Part shown: in pieces, positions 56,292 to 64,000 of the stretch
Layout of the letters: each line of letters opens with the position of its first letter
Position numbering within the stretch: position 1 is the stretch's first letter
DNA from: Pandoraea pulmonicola
Lineage (GTDB): Bacteria; Pseudomonadota; Gammaproteobacteria; Burkholderiales; Burkholderiaceae
Assembly: GCF_000815105.2 (NCBI RefSeq)
Contig: NZ_CP010310.2
Location: forward strand, 4,340,001-4,404,000
DNA: 64,000 bases
Reading direction: 5' to 3'
The notes under the pieces: model-generated
What the model was told of the DNA's origin: nothing
The model's input: the letters and a program-made list of their open reading frames with translations, nothing else
Databases searched by the model: none
Made by a program: the position numbers and the translations under genes

Positions 56292-57419
56292 ATGGACATT
56301 TGTATCAGTGGAAGCTGGTTCTCTCGCTCAATCAGCGAAGTTGATATTCATGCAAGCGTGACCGCCCAGCGCGAGAAAGATGTGGTCAGTCTATGGGGAA
56401 AAATCGCCGACTGGTTTCTTGGCACCAAAACCGAGGCTGCCAAGGTCGCGCTTTTTCGCCTCGCTCACTCGGACACGCTGGCACAGCAACTGTCCTCGTT
56501 TTCTGAACTTAAACGGTATGTCGCGCCTGCACGGCAAGACTCGTTGACTTGGCGGATCTCCGACAATGACCCGCCCGTTTTCCGAATAGGGGATTTTGAT
56601 ATCTCGTGTCACGCTGCTACGGAAGACACCATGGCGAACCTCCCCCCCTTCGATCTAGAGGACAGATCCCGCCTGCTTTGTTCGATGCACTACGACGGCC
56701 AGAATGTTGTCTCCGAGTTTCATCATTTCGCGGCAGAAACCTTATCGTTGCCAGAATCGGACAGGAACGCCGATGCGGTGCTCGAGGCCCAGGAGAGGTT
56801 TCTGAACCTGACGCCCAGCCTGCTCCATGCCCTGAAGCTCATTGGCCTGCCCGAAAATGACGTCCAAGGCGATTTCGCTCGTGAAATTAGTGAGACAGTC
56901 GAGCACATGATCTTTCAAATGACGGGAGACGAGGACACCGGTGTACGGGCGGCTCGGAATGCCGAGAACCTGTTGATCTTTGCCAGCGATATCATGCGCA
57001 ACAATGCGCCGGACACACCGCTCCCTCCTAGTGAAACCGTCCAATCACATGGCTTTGGGCCGTTTCCGACCGGCAACTCGCTAGCTGCCCTTCGTCTTCG
57101 TGCAGAATATTCGCGTGAATCCTTGCTGCGCTCCGATGCCACACTTGATCTGGCCACCCGTCTGTCCAAAGCCCGCGATGTAATCGCCGACATTCAACTT
57201 CGTGCGAAGAATTCCGGTGAAGACGTCTCCGACGCCGTGCTCGAGACGATCACTGACCTGTTCCAGGCCGGCGAATTGCACGAGGCGAACTTCGTCTACG
57301 CGGTGTTCGCCGAACGGTATCCGGGTAATGCAAACCATGTTGCGAGCAAAATGCCCCCCGAGGTGCTCCACCACTATCGGACGGCGGGCGATCTCGACGC
57401 TGACTATCTCGGCGGCTAG
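56292..57419 (+). CDS. Candidate type III effector with STE-like N-terminal domain
   Basis: A 375-residue protein with no signal peptide. Residues 33-60 read SLWGKIADWFLGTKTEAAKVALFRLAHS. Salmonella SPI-2 effectors of the STE group (SifA, SifB, SspH, SlrP) carry WEK(I/M)xxFF in the same place, followed by the same spacing of helices; here it is WGKIADWF at residues 35-42. The short lead MDICISGSWFSRSI and the strand-like SLTWRISDNDPPVFRIGDFDISC (about residues 84-106) also match the STE domain layout. The C-terminal 270 residues are helical and unrecognised. The gene has no good ribosome-binding site. Effector function is inference. Confidence 0.6.
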   Translation: MDICISGSWFSRSISEVDIHASVTAQREKDVVSLWGKIADWFLGTKTEAAKVALFRLAHSDTLAQQLSSFSELKRYVAPARQDSLTWRISDNDPPVFRIGDFDISCHAATEDTMANLPPFDLEDRSRLLCSMHYDGQNVVSEFHHFAAETLSLPESDRNADAVLEAQERFLNLTPSLLHALKLIGLPENDVQGDFAREISETVEHMIFQMTGDEDTGVRAARNAENLLIFASDIMRNNAPDTPLPPSETVQSHGFGPFPTGNSLAALRLRAEYSRESLLRSDATLDLATRLSKARDVIADIQLRAKNSGEDVSDAVLETITDLFQAGELHEANFVYAVFAERYPGNANHVASKMPPEVLHHYRTAGDLDADYLGG

Positions 57420-57478
57420 CGCGTGACGACGTGACAGACGCAGAATCCGAAGTAAGAACCGATTGCCACTCGGCACCA

Positions 57479-59827
57479 TCATCCGCCGTTTGCGTAGCGC
57501 AACAGCGCCCAAAGATGCTGGCCGATACCGCCGGCGACGGCATCAAATATCTGCTCCTGGACTTCTGGCGTGGGATGGTCCCCGGCCGCTGCCGGGCCGG
57601 CGCGCGCAAACGCACGGTTCAGTTCGCTATCGATGACATCCGCTTCTTGACGAGAAAGCCCGAGCCGTTTCAACGCCTGCAAGGCGGATGCACGCCGATC
57701 CCGGAATTGCAAAAATTCCGCACTGAACGTACCTCGTCGAATTGCCCATTCGACTCCACTGCTATGAATCCGTACCAATCCCCTGACAGTTGTCGATCGA
57801 GCCGGCCGAACGAGGGGCGGCCGACGGTCTAAAGCCACGCCTTCTCCCGTGCGAGAATCCGTTGCAGACGACGTAGCCGCTGTTGGTGACGACCTCCTTC
57901 TGGCCGAGCTTCGCGCCGTCGACCTCGTGATTGCTGTCGGCTCACGTGCCGACGCGTCCTCGGGAGCCCGCCTTTGTATGTCCTGGAGTCGCGCCGCATC
58001 AGCGATGCGACGCAACGATGTGCCATCCCCCTTGAGTGCCGCATTCACGGCGCTGACCAGTCCACCGCTCCGATGTTCGACCAATACTCTCAATTCGCCG
58101 GACACCGTGTCCTTGAGTGGCGGCTGGAGCTTCTCCGCAATCGCTCGATAACCCAATCCGTCCTGCCCTTGTAGCGCAGGAAATTTCCCTGCGCTCCGGA
58201 TTCGATCGACTGCCTCGTCAAAGGGTAAGTACGGATGATTCGTTGTGCCATCGACCGTCACGCTACCTGACTGGGCGGCGTCGGACGGCGCGCGCAATGC
58301 CGGATCCGCGGCCAGAAGCGACTCGACGGGTGTCTTGACAGTGGCTCCGGCAGAATTGCGGCCACCAGTCGAGGCATCCACCCGATGGCGATCACCGCGC
58401 GTCAGGTCCAGGAGAGTATTCAAGAGCGCCTGCTTGCTTTCGACACCGCCGCCCCGGGGGAATAGCAGTTCTTGACTCCCCCTGTCGAGCTGGCCAAACG
58501 CAGCAAGTTCAATCGAAGTCGTGGCGTGCTGCGCCAACGCGCCCAGAGACGCGGCAGAGAATCTCGACTGCTCCGGGACACCCTCCGTCAATTGCGAGGC
58601 GTATTCGCGCAGTACATTCGTTGGCTGCCAGCCTCCGGCTGCCTCCGCGGCCCCATTGGTCAACATGTGCGGTGGGAAATTCCTGATGGCGGAGCGCAGT
58701 TGCGTCGACAGCTTACTGTTCACACGGCCAAACTGGAGTGGCGATGTCCGGAACTCTACCTGTGCCGTGAGTCTATCGCCAACCGTTTTGATGTCGTCCA
58801 GCAGCACTTCCAGCACCGCCCGCCGTATTGGGCGCCCACGCGCCTGGGAAGGCGGCTCAGGGATCGCATATCTCGCAAGCGTCCGGTTCAACAACAGCTG
58901 GAGCGTTGGCCGGACGGTTACCGGAAAATAGTAGACGCGCCCGATCTCGATCTCGAAACCGATGTGCGTCGAAGACTCCGTTCGAATCTGACTGGCAATA
59001 TCTGGGCGCGGCGCAGCGGACTGCGATGCCACCGACCGATCACTGGCGTCCTGTGAGTGATCGTCGCCCGACGGAACCGCCAGGGGTATGACGGGTTCGC
59101 CGGCCTCTTCCTCGCGGCCGATTCGTTCCGGTTCGTCGGCAGCCTGCTCCAGCAACGGCGTGTCGGGCAATCGGAGCGCGTCGCGCGGAGGAACCTGTAC
59201 AAGTCGAACAGGCGCGCCGATTTGGCTGGACACAGCAGGTCGTGCGCCGGAAAGCGCTCCGCTCCTGCGTTCCAGTCGCCTTTCGGGTTGCCTCACAGGC
59301 CGTCGCCCTCCCGATCCCCCGCCACGTTCTCCCCGCGCCGAAGAAGAGAAGCTCCCCAAGCCCGCCCCGCCCTCAAACGAGGCCCGAATTGCTCTGACGA
59401 CGGCGGCAGCATCACCGAATCGCTGCCAGAGGCTGCGAGACTTGATCCATTCGTCGAAGGTAGCGATGATCCGCGCAGCCTCATCAGGCGCGTCGGCTTG
59501 AGCAAGCCGTGCAACTTCGGCCACGATCGGGGATTCGGGCATCACCCGATTGGGCGAGCGCCCGATAAAGATAACGCGCTGTACCACCCCCCGCCCATCG
59601 GGCACTGCGCGCCCCTCCTTCGCGACGTCTGGTGCGGAATCGCTGATAACCCGCTGCAGCGCCTGAAATTGCAGAGTCCGCCGGCCGCCGTGCAGCAGGT
59701 CCTGCATCCGCGCATGCGTGCTGGAGGCCGGGCGGTTGTCCTCGATCCCATGCGTCGTGCGGAACTCGGCACGAGGGTCGTCAAGGCGCTTCGCTTGCTC
59801 TGACTCCACCAGCACATGCTCTTTCAT
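57479..59827 (-). CDS. Large protein with eCIS-cargo-like N-terminus
   Basis: A 782-residue soluble protein. Residues 28-85 (EDNRPASSTHARMQDLLHGGRRTLQFQALQRVISDSAP...VVQRVIF) resemble the leader found in many DUF4157-type and other cargo proteins of extracellular contractile injection systems, where DNRPEA..KLQ..NSP...Q.. and VVQRV are typical. The middle (residues 150-290) is Arg/Ser/Pro/Gly-rich and disordered. Near residue 290, STHIGFEIEIG and later LTAQVEFRTSPLQFG recall the GxExE and EixtxPl motifs of amidoligase-type enzymes, a weak resemblance. I cannot assign a function. Same strand as, and upstream boundary close to, the small protein gene. Confidence 0.6.
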   Translation of the reverse strand: MKEHVLVESEQAKRLDDPRAEFRTTHGIEDNRPASSTHARMQDLLHGGRRTLQFQALQRVISDSAPDVAKEGRAVPDGRGVVQRVIFIGRSPNRVMPESPIVAEVARLAQADAPDEAARIIATFDEWIKSRSLWQRFGDAAAVVRAIRASFEGGAGLGSFSSSARGERGGGSGGRRPVRQPERRLERRSGALSGARPAVSSQIGAPVRLVQVPPRDALRLPDTPLLEQAADEPERIGREEEAGEPVIPLAVPSGDDHSQDASDRSVASQSAAPRPDIASQIRTESSTHIGFEIEIGRVYYFPVTVRPTLQLLLNRTLARYAIPEPPSQARGRPIRRAVLEVLLDDIKTVGDRLTAQVEFRTSPLQFGRVNSKLSTQLRSAIRNFPPHMLTNGAAEAAGGWQPTNVLREYASQLTEGVPEQSRFSAASLGALAQHATTSIELAAFGQLDRGSQELLFPRGGGVESKQALLNTLLDLTRGDRHRVDASTGGRNSAGATVKTPVESLLAADPALRAPSDAAQSGSVTVDGTTNHPYLPFDEAVDRIRSAGKFPALQGQDGLGYRAIAEKLQPPLKDTVSGELRVLVEHRSGGLVSAVNAALKGDGTSLRRIADAARLQDIQRRAPEDASAREPTAITRSTARSSARRRSSPTAATSSATDSRTGEGVALDRRPPLVRPARSTTVRGLVRIHSSGVEWAIRRGTFSAEFLQFRDRRASALQALKRLGLSRQEADVIDSELNRAFARAGPAAAGDHPTPEVQEQIFDAVAGGIGQHLWALLRYANGG

Positions 59828-59833
59828 CGCATC

Positions 59834-60235
59834 TCACCTTACAGAGGGGGCTCCGAGAGAGTGCATTTCCGATGGGCTACCGATTTGCCGACGGTACGTT
59901 GAAGATGTAGTAGTACGCGACGACGCCGACAAACACCAGCAGAATGATGGCAGCGACCGCCAACCACTGGCGACGTACGTGTCGATGGCCAGTCGATCGA
60001 TCCCGTGCAGACCGCGAGTCGTGGTCCACGTGCGGCCGTCTTCGTCGATCGCGATCCATCCAAGTGCGTCATTCCTGAGCAAGCCCACTCGATGGTTCAT
60101 ACCGGGAGACCTGTTGAGAGCTATGTGTAGTCGACCAATGGATCGAGCGTCATAGCCCAATCCCGTACAGCTTGAGTCCCATGTGCTGACTTTCACCCAG
60201 GGAAGAAGCGCATCAACGATCATTTTGTGTTTCAA
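59834..60235 (-). pseudogene. Frameshifted small protein with C-terminal membrane segment
   Basis: Frame 1 (59834-60235, TTG or ATG 60223 start, AAGGGGGG upstream) reads MIVDALLPWVKVSTWD...LGYDARSIGRLHIALNRSPGMNHRVGLLRNDALGWIAIDEDGRTWTTTRGLHGIDRLAIDT and then degenerates. The neighbouring frame continues with RRQWLAVAAIILLVFVGVVAYYYIFNVPSANR, a clear transmembrane end with a stop at 59877. One indel near 59970-59995 would join them into about 120 residues. It starts 28 bases after the RHS gene, the place of an immunity gene. Confidence 0.55.
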
Positions 60236-60262
60236 CTGGCGCCCCCCTTTTCACCGGGCGGT

Positions 60263-63200
60263 TCACTCCCAAGGACGAAACACGCGAGCCCCACTTCGGT
60301 ATTGCACGAGGCGCTCTTCCCATCGTTGCAGCCAACGGGTCCGTATCTCAGACGTAGACGCCCCCTTATTGCCTGCGGCAACAACAGGACTCCCTTCTCC
60401 CCAATTTTCGTACGCGTGCAAAAATCTCCCCCTGTCCAAGCCTTGTGTTCTTAACCGCCACACACCACCAGCACCGCGCTCGCCCACAGGCTCAAAACCC
60501 AATCTGGTTAACATGCGCACATCCTGGCTTTTCTCACTGCCGGTCCGACCGCGCGGACGAGTCCAGATCAATGCAATATCGGTCCCGTCCTCATCGGTCG
60601 CCTCAACGAGGCGGCCGGCAGCACGCTCCCCGCGATACCAGGCCTCCGGAGTCATCGTCCTGCGGCCCAGGCCTGTCCTATAGGGAGCCAAGCGGTCAAG
60701 TTCGCCGCCCTGAGGTTGCCAGCTTGGGCCTGGGGCATCGTGCAAACCTCTCCCATGTGGTCGTCCCGAAAAATTGAGCCGATGCTCGGCGCCTCCAACG
60801 ATGCGTCCGGAAAATTCGTAGATTTTGTTTCCGAAATGGTAAAAGGCGTCATCGGTAACTGTTGTTGCTGCTACAACCTTTTCTGTGATTTTGGGAATAA
60901 ATTCTAGTGACGTCCTTAATCCGGCTCTGGCGCCAATCGCCAGCAGATCCTCACCAGGGATAAAAGAGCCAACGGCCAGCGCAAATTCCATGCCGGCAGT
61001 TATCCAGAGCCCGGCGGATGGACTCACGTCGGCGAGCTCAGATACGATCTCGCCCTCCTTGAGAATTTGCTCCGGGCTGGGCAGACCGCCCAGAAAATCG
61101 CTGAGCTTATTAGTAAAGTCCCATAAATCGTCCCAGCCAAAGTGTCCAGTCGGGTCGCTGTAGTTGATGGGATCGCCCGAGCAGTAGGCATAGGAATTAA
61201 AACCGCCAGCACCAAACGGGCTATAGGCGTCGGGCGCATTAAAGCGGCCGAGGCCAGGCAGGAAGAGGCGGTAACCATTGCCAAGTGCGTAGCCCTCCAG
61301 CACCGGATCGCGCCATTGGCCGTTGTAGGCCAGGACGGAAATCGGCTCGCCATCGGTCTCGACTTCTTGCCCATAGGGACCATAGCGATGCTCCTCGATC
61401 GACCGGCCATCGCTGACGCTAAGCACCGAGCCCATGTCGTCGGTACTCAACAGCCAGACGGCGCCGCCATTCTGGGCTGAGGAGGCGGAATACTGCGCCT
61501 GCATTCCGGCTACACCGGGAATAAGACGGGTATGCCGCTGCGATTCCTCGAGATTAAGAAGCTGCCCACCGTCGTAGAAAAATAGCGTGGCATCCGGGTG
61601 ATTGTCTTGCGTTCGCCTGTAGATGCGATTCAGGGCGTCATAGGCATATGTGCTTCGACGCTGCGTATTCATGTTGTGCGCGGCGGCTACGCGACCGAGC
61701 GAATCGTAGGTAAGCCGAAGCCCCATCCCGTCGTCGATGATCCGGCCGGCGGCGTCGTATTTGAGCACCGCGACTGCGGGATAGCGGGGATGCGTGTTGG
61801 ACACCTGGGTCAGTTTGCAGGGATCGCCCGGATCGTCGTAGGAGAAGGTGGCACGGTTTTGCTGCCCATCGGTGAACGATGTGACGATCGATGTGATGTT
61901 GCTGCAGGCATCGAATGTAAAGGTCTGGGCTGCCATCGCCTGACCGTAGCGATCACAAGGCGCGCCACTTCCAGCGCACGACCATTTCACAAGCCGATTG
62001 CGGTTGTCATAGTCGAAGGCTTCCGTCCGATAGGCCGCGCCGTTGCGCAGGGTGGTGCGCGCGGTGACTTGGTCCAGAACGTTCCAATCCTGGCGAATCT
62101 GCCAAGTCAGCCCGCTGCTTTTGTCCTGGACGGTGCGCAGCGTCTCGCGCCCGAAATCATCGAGTTCGTCGATGGTGGTCTGAATGGCATGCGTGCCCGT
62201 CTGGTCATAGGTGATCCAACTCCGTACCCGGTTCAGGTCGTCACGAACGATGCCATCGACCTTCACGGCATCGTCCGCGATCTGCCTGACGCGATCGTTG
62301 GCATCCCAGGCGACGTCGCGCCTGGCCCCATCCACGTGGACATAGCCGCGCAAGGAACCGTCCACCGTGTAGGCGGAGTAGGACATCTCGCGCGTATTGC
62401 CGTCGAAGTCGAATGCCTGCTTTTTCAGACGCCCCGAGGCATAGGTGGTAAATTGGATCTTCGCGGCGCCGGCGGTCGCTGCGGTGGGCAGCCCCGTGTG
62501 TGGCTCGTATTCGAACTGCTGGGAGAGAGCTTCGATCGGGGCGGCGGCCAGTGGCGCCGTAGACACCGACGCGAGGGCGTCGCCGAGTTCAGGGACATAG
62601 GCGTAGGTCCGCTTGACGCCATCAGGCGTCGAGATTTGCGATGGGCGACGGTCCGCGTCCGTGGCGTAGGCATATTGCCAACCCCGACCTCCAACCTTCG
62701 CGCCGGTCAAACGTCCCAAACCGTCAAATTGCCGCGTCCCCAACACGGCGCCATTGATCGCAATGGCGGTAGGCTGGGTAGCCGGAGAGTCGGGGCTATA
62801 TTGGTACGACACGACTGTCTGATCAGGCAGCGTTACCTTGTCAACACGATTCCAGTCGTCGTAGCGATAAGTCACGGTATGGCCCAGTTCGTCGGTCACG
62901 CCGCGCAACCGATATAGCCCGTCATACGCCATCGAGCGGGTACTGTAAGGCGTGAGGGCATCCTTGACGGTATAACGTTTTATCTCGATGGGCACCCCGC
63001 CCGGGTTGGTACGGCTTTCCTGGCGGCCAGTGGCCATGCTCTTGCCTTGGCGATACACCCGTTGCGTCAGCGCGATCGGGTCGGAAATCCCGATATGCCG
63101 AATCGTCCCGTTGTCATAGTTGAAGGCGACGCTCGAAATCTGCGCCCAATCGTCATACTCGACGGAGCCCCCCAGCGAACTGGTCTGATCCCGAGTCGGC

Positions 63201-64000
63201 GTGGCGCCCCAATAGTCAAAATCGATCGCTTCGGCCAGGCGGCCGAGTTCATCGTAGAACTGGAGGCTCGTCTGATGCCAAGTGTCCTCCTGCGCGGAAC
63301 CATCGACGTCATTTATATCCGTGTAAAGCAGCCTGTGCTGACCATCCAGGCCATGACGCGTTTTGTTATGGAGGGCGTCGGTTACCGTGACGAGGAAAGA
63401 TTCCTCCAGTCCATCACTCAACGCATACTCGTAGGTTGTGACGTTCTGGTACGCCGTTCCCGGATTCGCGGTCACGGCAGTGACCCGGCCCAGCCCATCA
63501 TAGTCGTAAGTGGTCACGCGATCCTTTGCATCGACCTGTTTCCACAGACGCCCGGTGAACTTCGAATATTGCGATTGCGTTGTCCAGCGCAATTTATCGT
63601 AGGCACTGAACGTATAGGTGAACAGGAGGGCGCCGTGGCGATCAGCGTCGTCGGCGCTGTCGAGGGTCTCCGTCCAGGTGTAGGCGTGGCCCGCATCGTT
63701 ATCCGGATAATGCGTGAAGACTTGACTGAGCAGTCGGCCCGCGTTGATCGCGTCCTGAGCATAAGTGAACGTTTGCCTGGACAGCAAACGGACATCGGCC
63801 GACCCCGATACATCCGACGGCGGCGGGTAGATGTTGGTGTGAGATTCTTCGGTTCTCAGCACAAGCGAATCGATGCCGTTTCCCCCCGAGGGGCATTGAT
63901 CGTATCGGTATTGAATCTGCTGCGTCGGGGTGTCGGAATAAGCGGAAGGCGCCGGCGTCGCGGTGATCGACTTTATGAAGCATCGCATCGCAGAGGGCGC
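60263..64000 (-). CDS. RHS-repeat protein, TccC-like, 5' end beyond the window
   Basis: The C-terminal 1245 or so residues of an RHS/YD-repeat protein; the frame stays open to the right edge. Many YD repeats (YDYDGLGRVTAV, YRYDDWNRVDKV, FDYDNRNRLVKW, YAYDALNRIYRR) lead to the core-associated motif ending RFNAPDAYSPFGAGGFNSYAYCSGDPINYSDPTGHFGW near 61140, as in TccC toxin cocoons and other RHS toxins. The last 290 residues are the variable toxin tip: a hydrophobic stretch (WITAGMEFALAVGSFI), then TPEAWYRGERAAGRLVEATDEDGTDIALIWTRPRGRTGSEKSQDVRMLTRLGFE. The tip is not a family I recognise. Confidence 0.9.
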   Translation of the reverse strand, partial: APSAMRCFIKSITATPAPSAYSDTPTQQIQYRYDQCPSGGNGIDSLVLRTEESHTNIYPPPSDVSGSADVRLLSRQTFTYAQDAINAGRLLSQVFTHYPDNDAGHAYTWTETLDSADDADRHGALLFTYTFSAYDKLRWTTQSQYSKFTGRLWKQVDAKDRVTTYDYDGLGRVTAVTANPGTAYQNVTTYEYALSDGLEESFLVTVTDALHNKTRHGLDGQHRLLYTDINDVDGSAQEDTWHQTSLQFYDELGRLAEAIDFDYWGATPTRDQTSSLGGSVEYDDWAQISSVAFNYDNGTIRHIGISDPIALTQRVYRQGKSMATGRQESRTNPGGVPIEIKRYTVKDALTPYSTRSMAYDGLYRLRGVTDELGHTVTYRYDDWNRVDKVTLPDQTVVSYQYSPDSPATQPTAIAINGAVLGTRQFDGLGRLTGAKVGGRGWQYAYATDADRRPSQISTPDGVKRTYAYVPELGDALASVSTAPLAAAPIEALSQQFEYEPHTGLPTAATAGAAKIQFTTYASGRLKKQAFDFDGNTREMSYSAYTVDGSLRGYVHVDGARRDVAWDANDRVRQIADDAVKVDGIVRDDLNRVRSWITYDQTGTHAIQTTIDELDDFGRETLRTVQDKSSGLTWQIRQDWNVLDQVTARTTLRNGAAYRTEAFDYDNRNRLVKWSCAGSGAPCDRYGQAMAAQTFTFDACSNITSIVTSFTDGQQNRATFSYDDPGDPCKLTQVSNTHPRYPAVAVLKYDAAGRIIDDGMGLRLTYDSLGRVAAAHNMNTQRRSTYAYDALNRIYRRTQDNHPDATLFFYDGGQLLNLEESQRHTRLIPGVAGMQAQYSASSAQNGGAVWLLSTDDMGSVLSVSDGRSIEEHRYGPYGQEVETDGEPISVLAYNGQWRDPVLEGYALGNGYRLFLPGLGRFNAPDAYSPFGAGGFNSYAYCSGDPINYSDPTGHFGWDDLWDFTNKLSDFLGGLPSPEQILKEGEIVSELADVSPSAGLWITAGMEFALAVGSFIPGEDLLAIGARAGLRTSLEFIPKITEKVVAATTVTDDAFYHFGNKIYEFSGRIVGGAEHRLNFSGRPHGRGLHDAPGPSWQPQGGELDRLAPYRTGLGRRTMTPEAWYRGERAAGRLVEATDEDGTDIALIWTRPRGRTGSEKSQDVRMLTRLGFEPVGERGAGGVWRLRTQGLDRGRFLHAYENWGEGSPVVAAGNKGASTSEIRTRWLQRWEERLVQYRSGARVFRPWE

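Overview
The window is high-GC chromosomal DNA of a beta-proteobacterium of the Burkholderiaceae. The order pgk-pyk-fba ... purC-purE-purK-Sua5, a class II aldolase, the zinc-finger protein beside waaF, and a GroESL operon behind a CIRCE box all fit Burkholderia, Ralstonia or Pandoraea. Pandoraea is my best guess for the genus, but the sequence alone does not prove it. No tRNA, rRNA or CRISPR array was seen.

Layout. 0.3-8 kb: an acyl-CoA-binding protein and a tripartite RND efflux operon (adaptor, pump, outer-membrane channel), divergent from a TetR/AcrR-type repressor whose 18-bp palindrome lies inside the efflux promoter. 8-16 kb: a molybdenum cluster with modABC, a MxKDx-repeat secreted protein, a sulfite-oxidase-type molybdoenzyme with a cytochrome b561-like partner, a ModE regulator without a molybdate-binding domain, a membrane-anchored CoxG-like protein and XdhC; ModE-like half-sites stand before modA and possibly xdhC. 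16-25 kb: envelope functions, with a small secreted protein, a Do/HtrA protease divergent from an I78-type inhibitor, a QseBC/PmrAB-type two-component system, PBP4 (DacB) and a sterol-desaturase-family membrane enzyme. 24-35 kb: Sua5/YrdC, purK, purE, purC, then fba, pyk and pgk, all on the minus strand, interrupted by two genes that look inserted: a protein with a tyrosine-phosphatase-like layout and a small secreted protein with a SecDF-head-like end. 35-50 kb: AzlCD exporter, zinc-finger protein, WaaF, SnoaL-like protein, YheT-type hydrolase, two MFS transporters, an M48 protease (BepA type), MoaC, an EamA exporter divergent from a MarR regulator with two matched operators, a LysR regulator, and groES-groEL.

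50-64 kb is an accessory island of lower GC and irregular coding density. It begins with an IS110-family element apparently inserted into a decayed IS256-family element. Then come a probable beta-sandwich (CARDB-like) protein, two tandem paralogous secreted Cys-containing proteins, a protein whose N-terminus resembles the Salmonella SPI-2 (STE) type III effector translocation domain, a large protein with an eCIS-cargo-like N-terminus, a small frameshifted membrane protein, and the 3' part of a TccC-like RHS toxin gene that runs off the right edge. A diverged inverted repeat (52.1 and 55.7-55.9 kb) and a 33-bp direct repeat bracket the middle of the island. The whole block looks like a toxin/effector region assembled by transfer and rearrangement.
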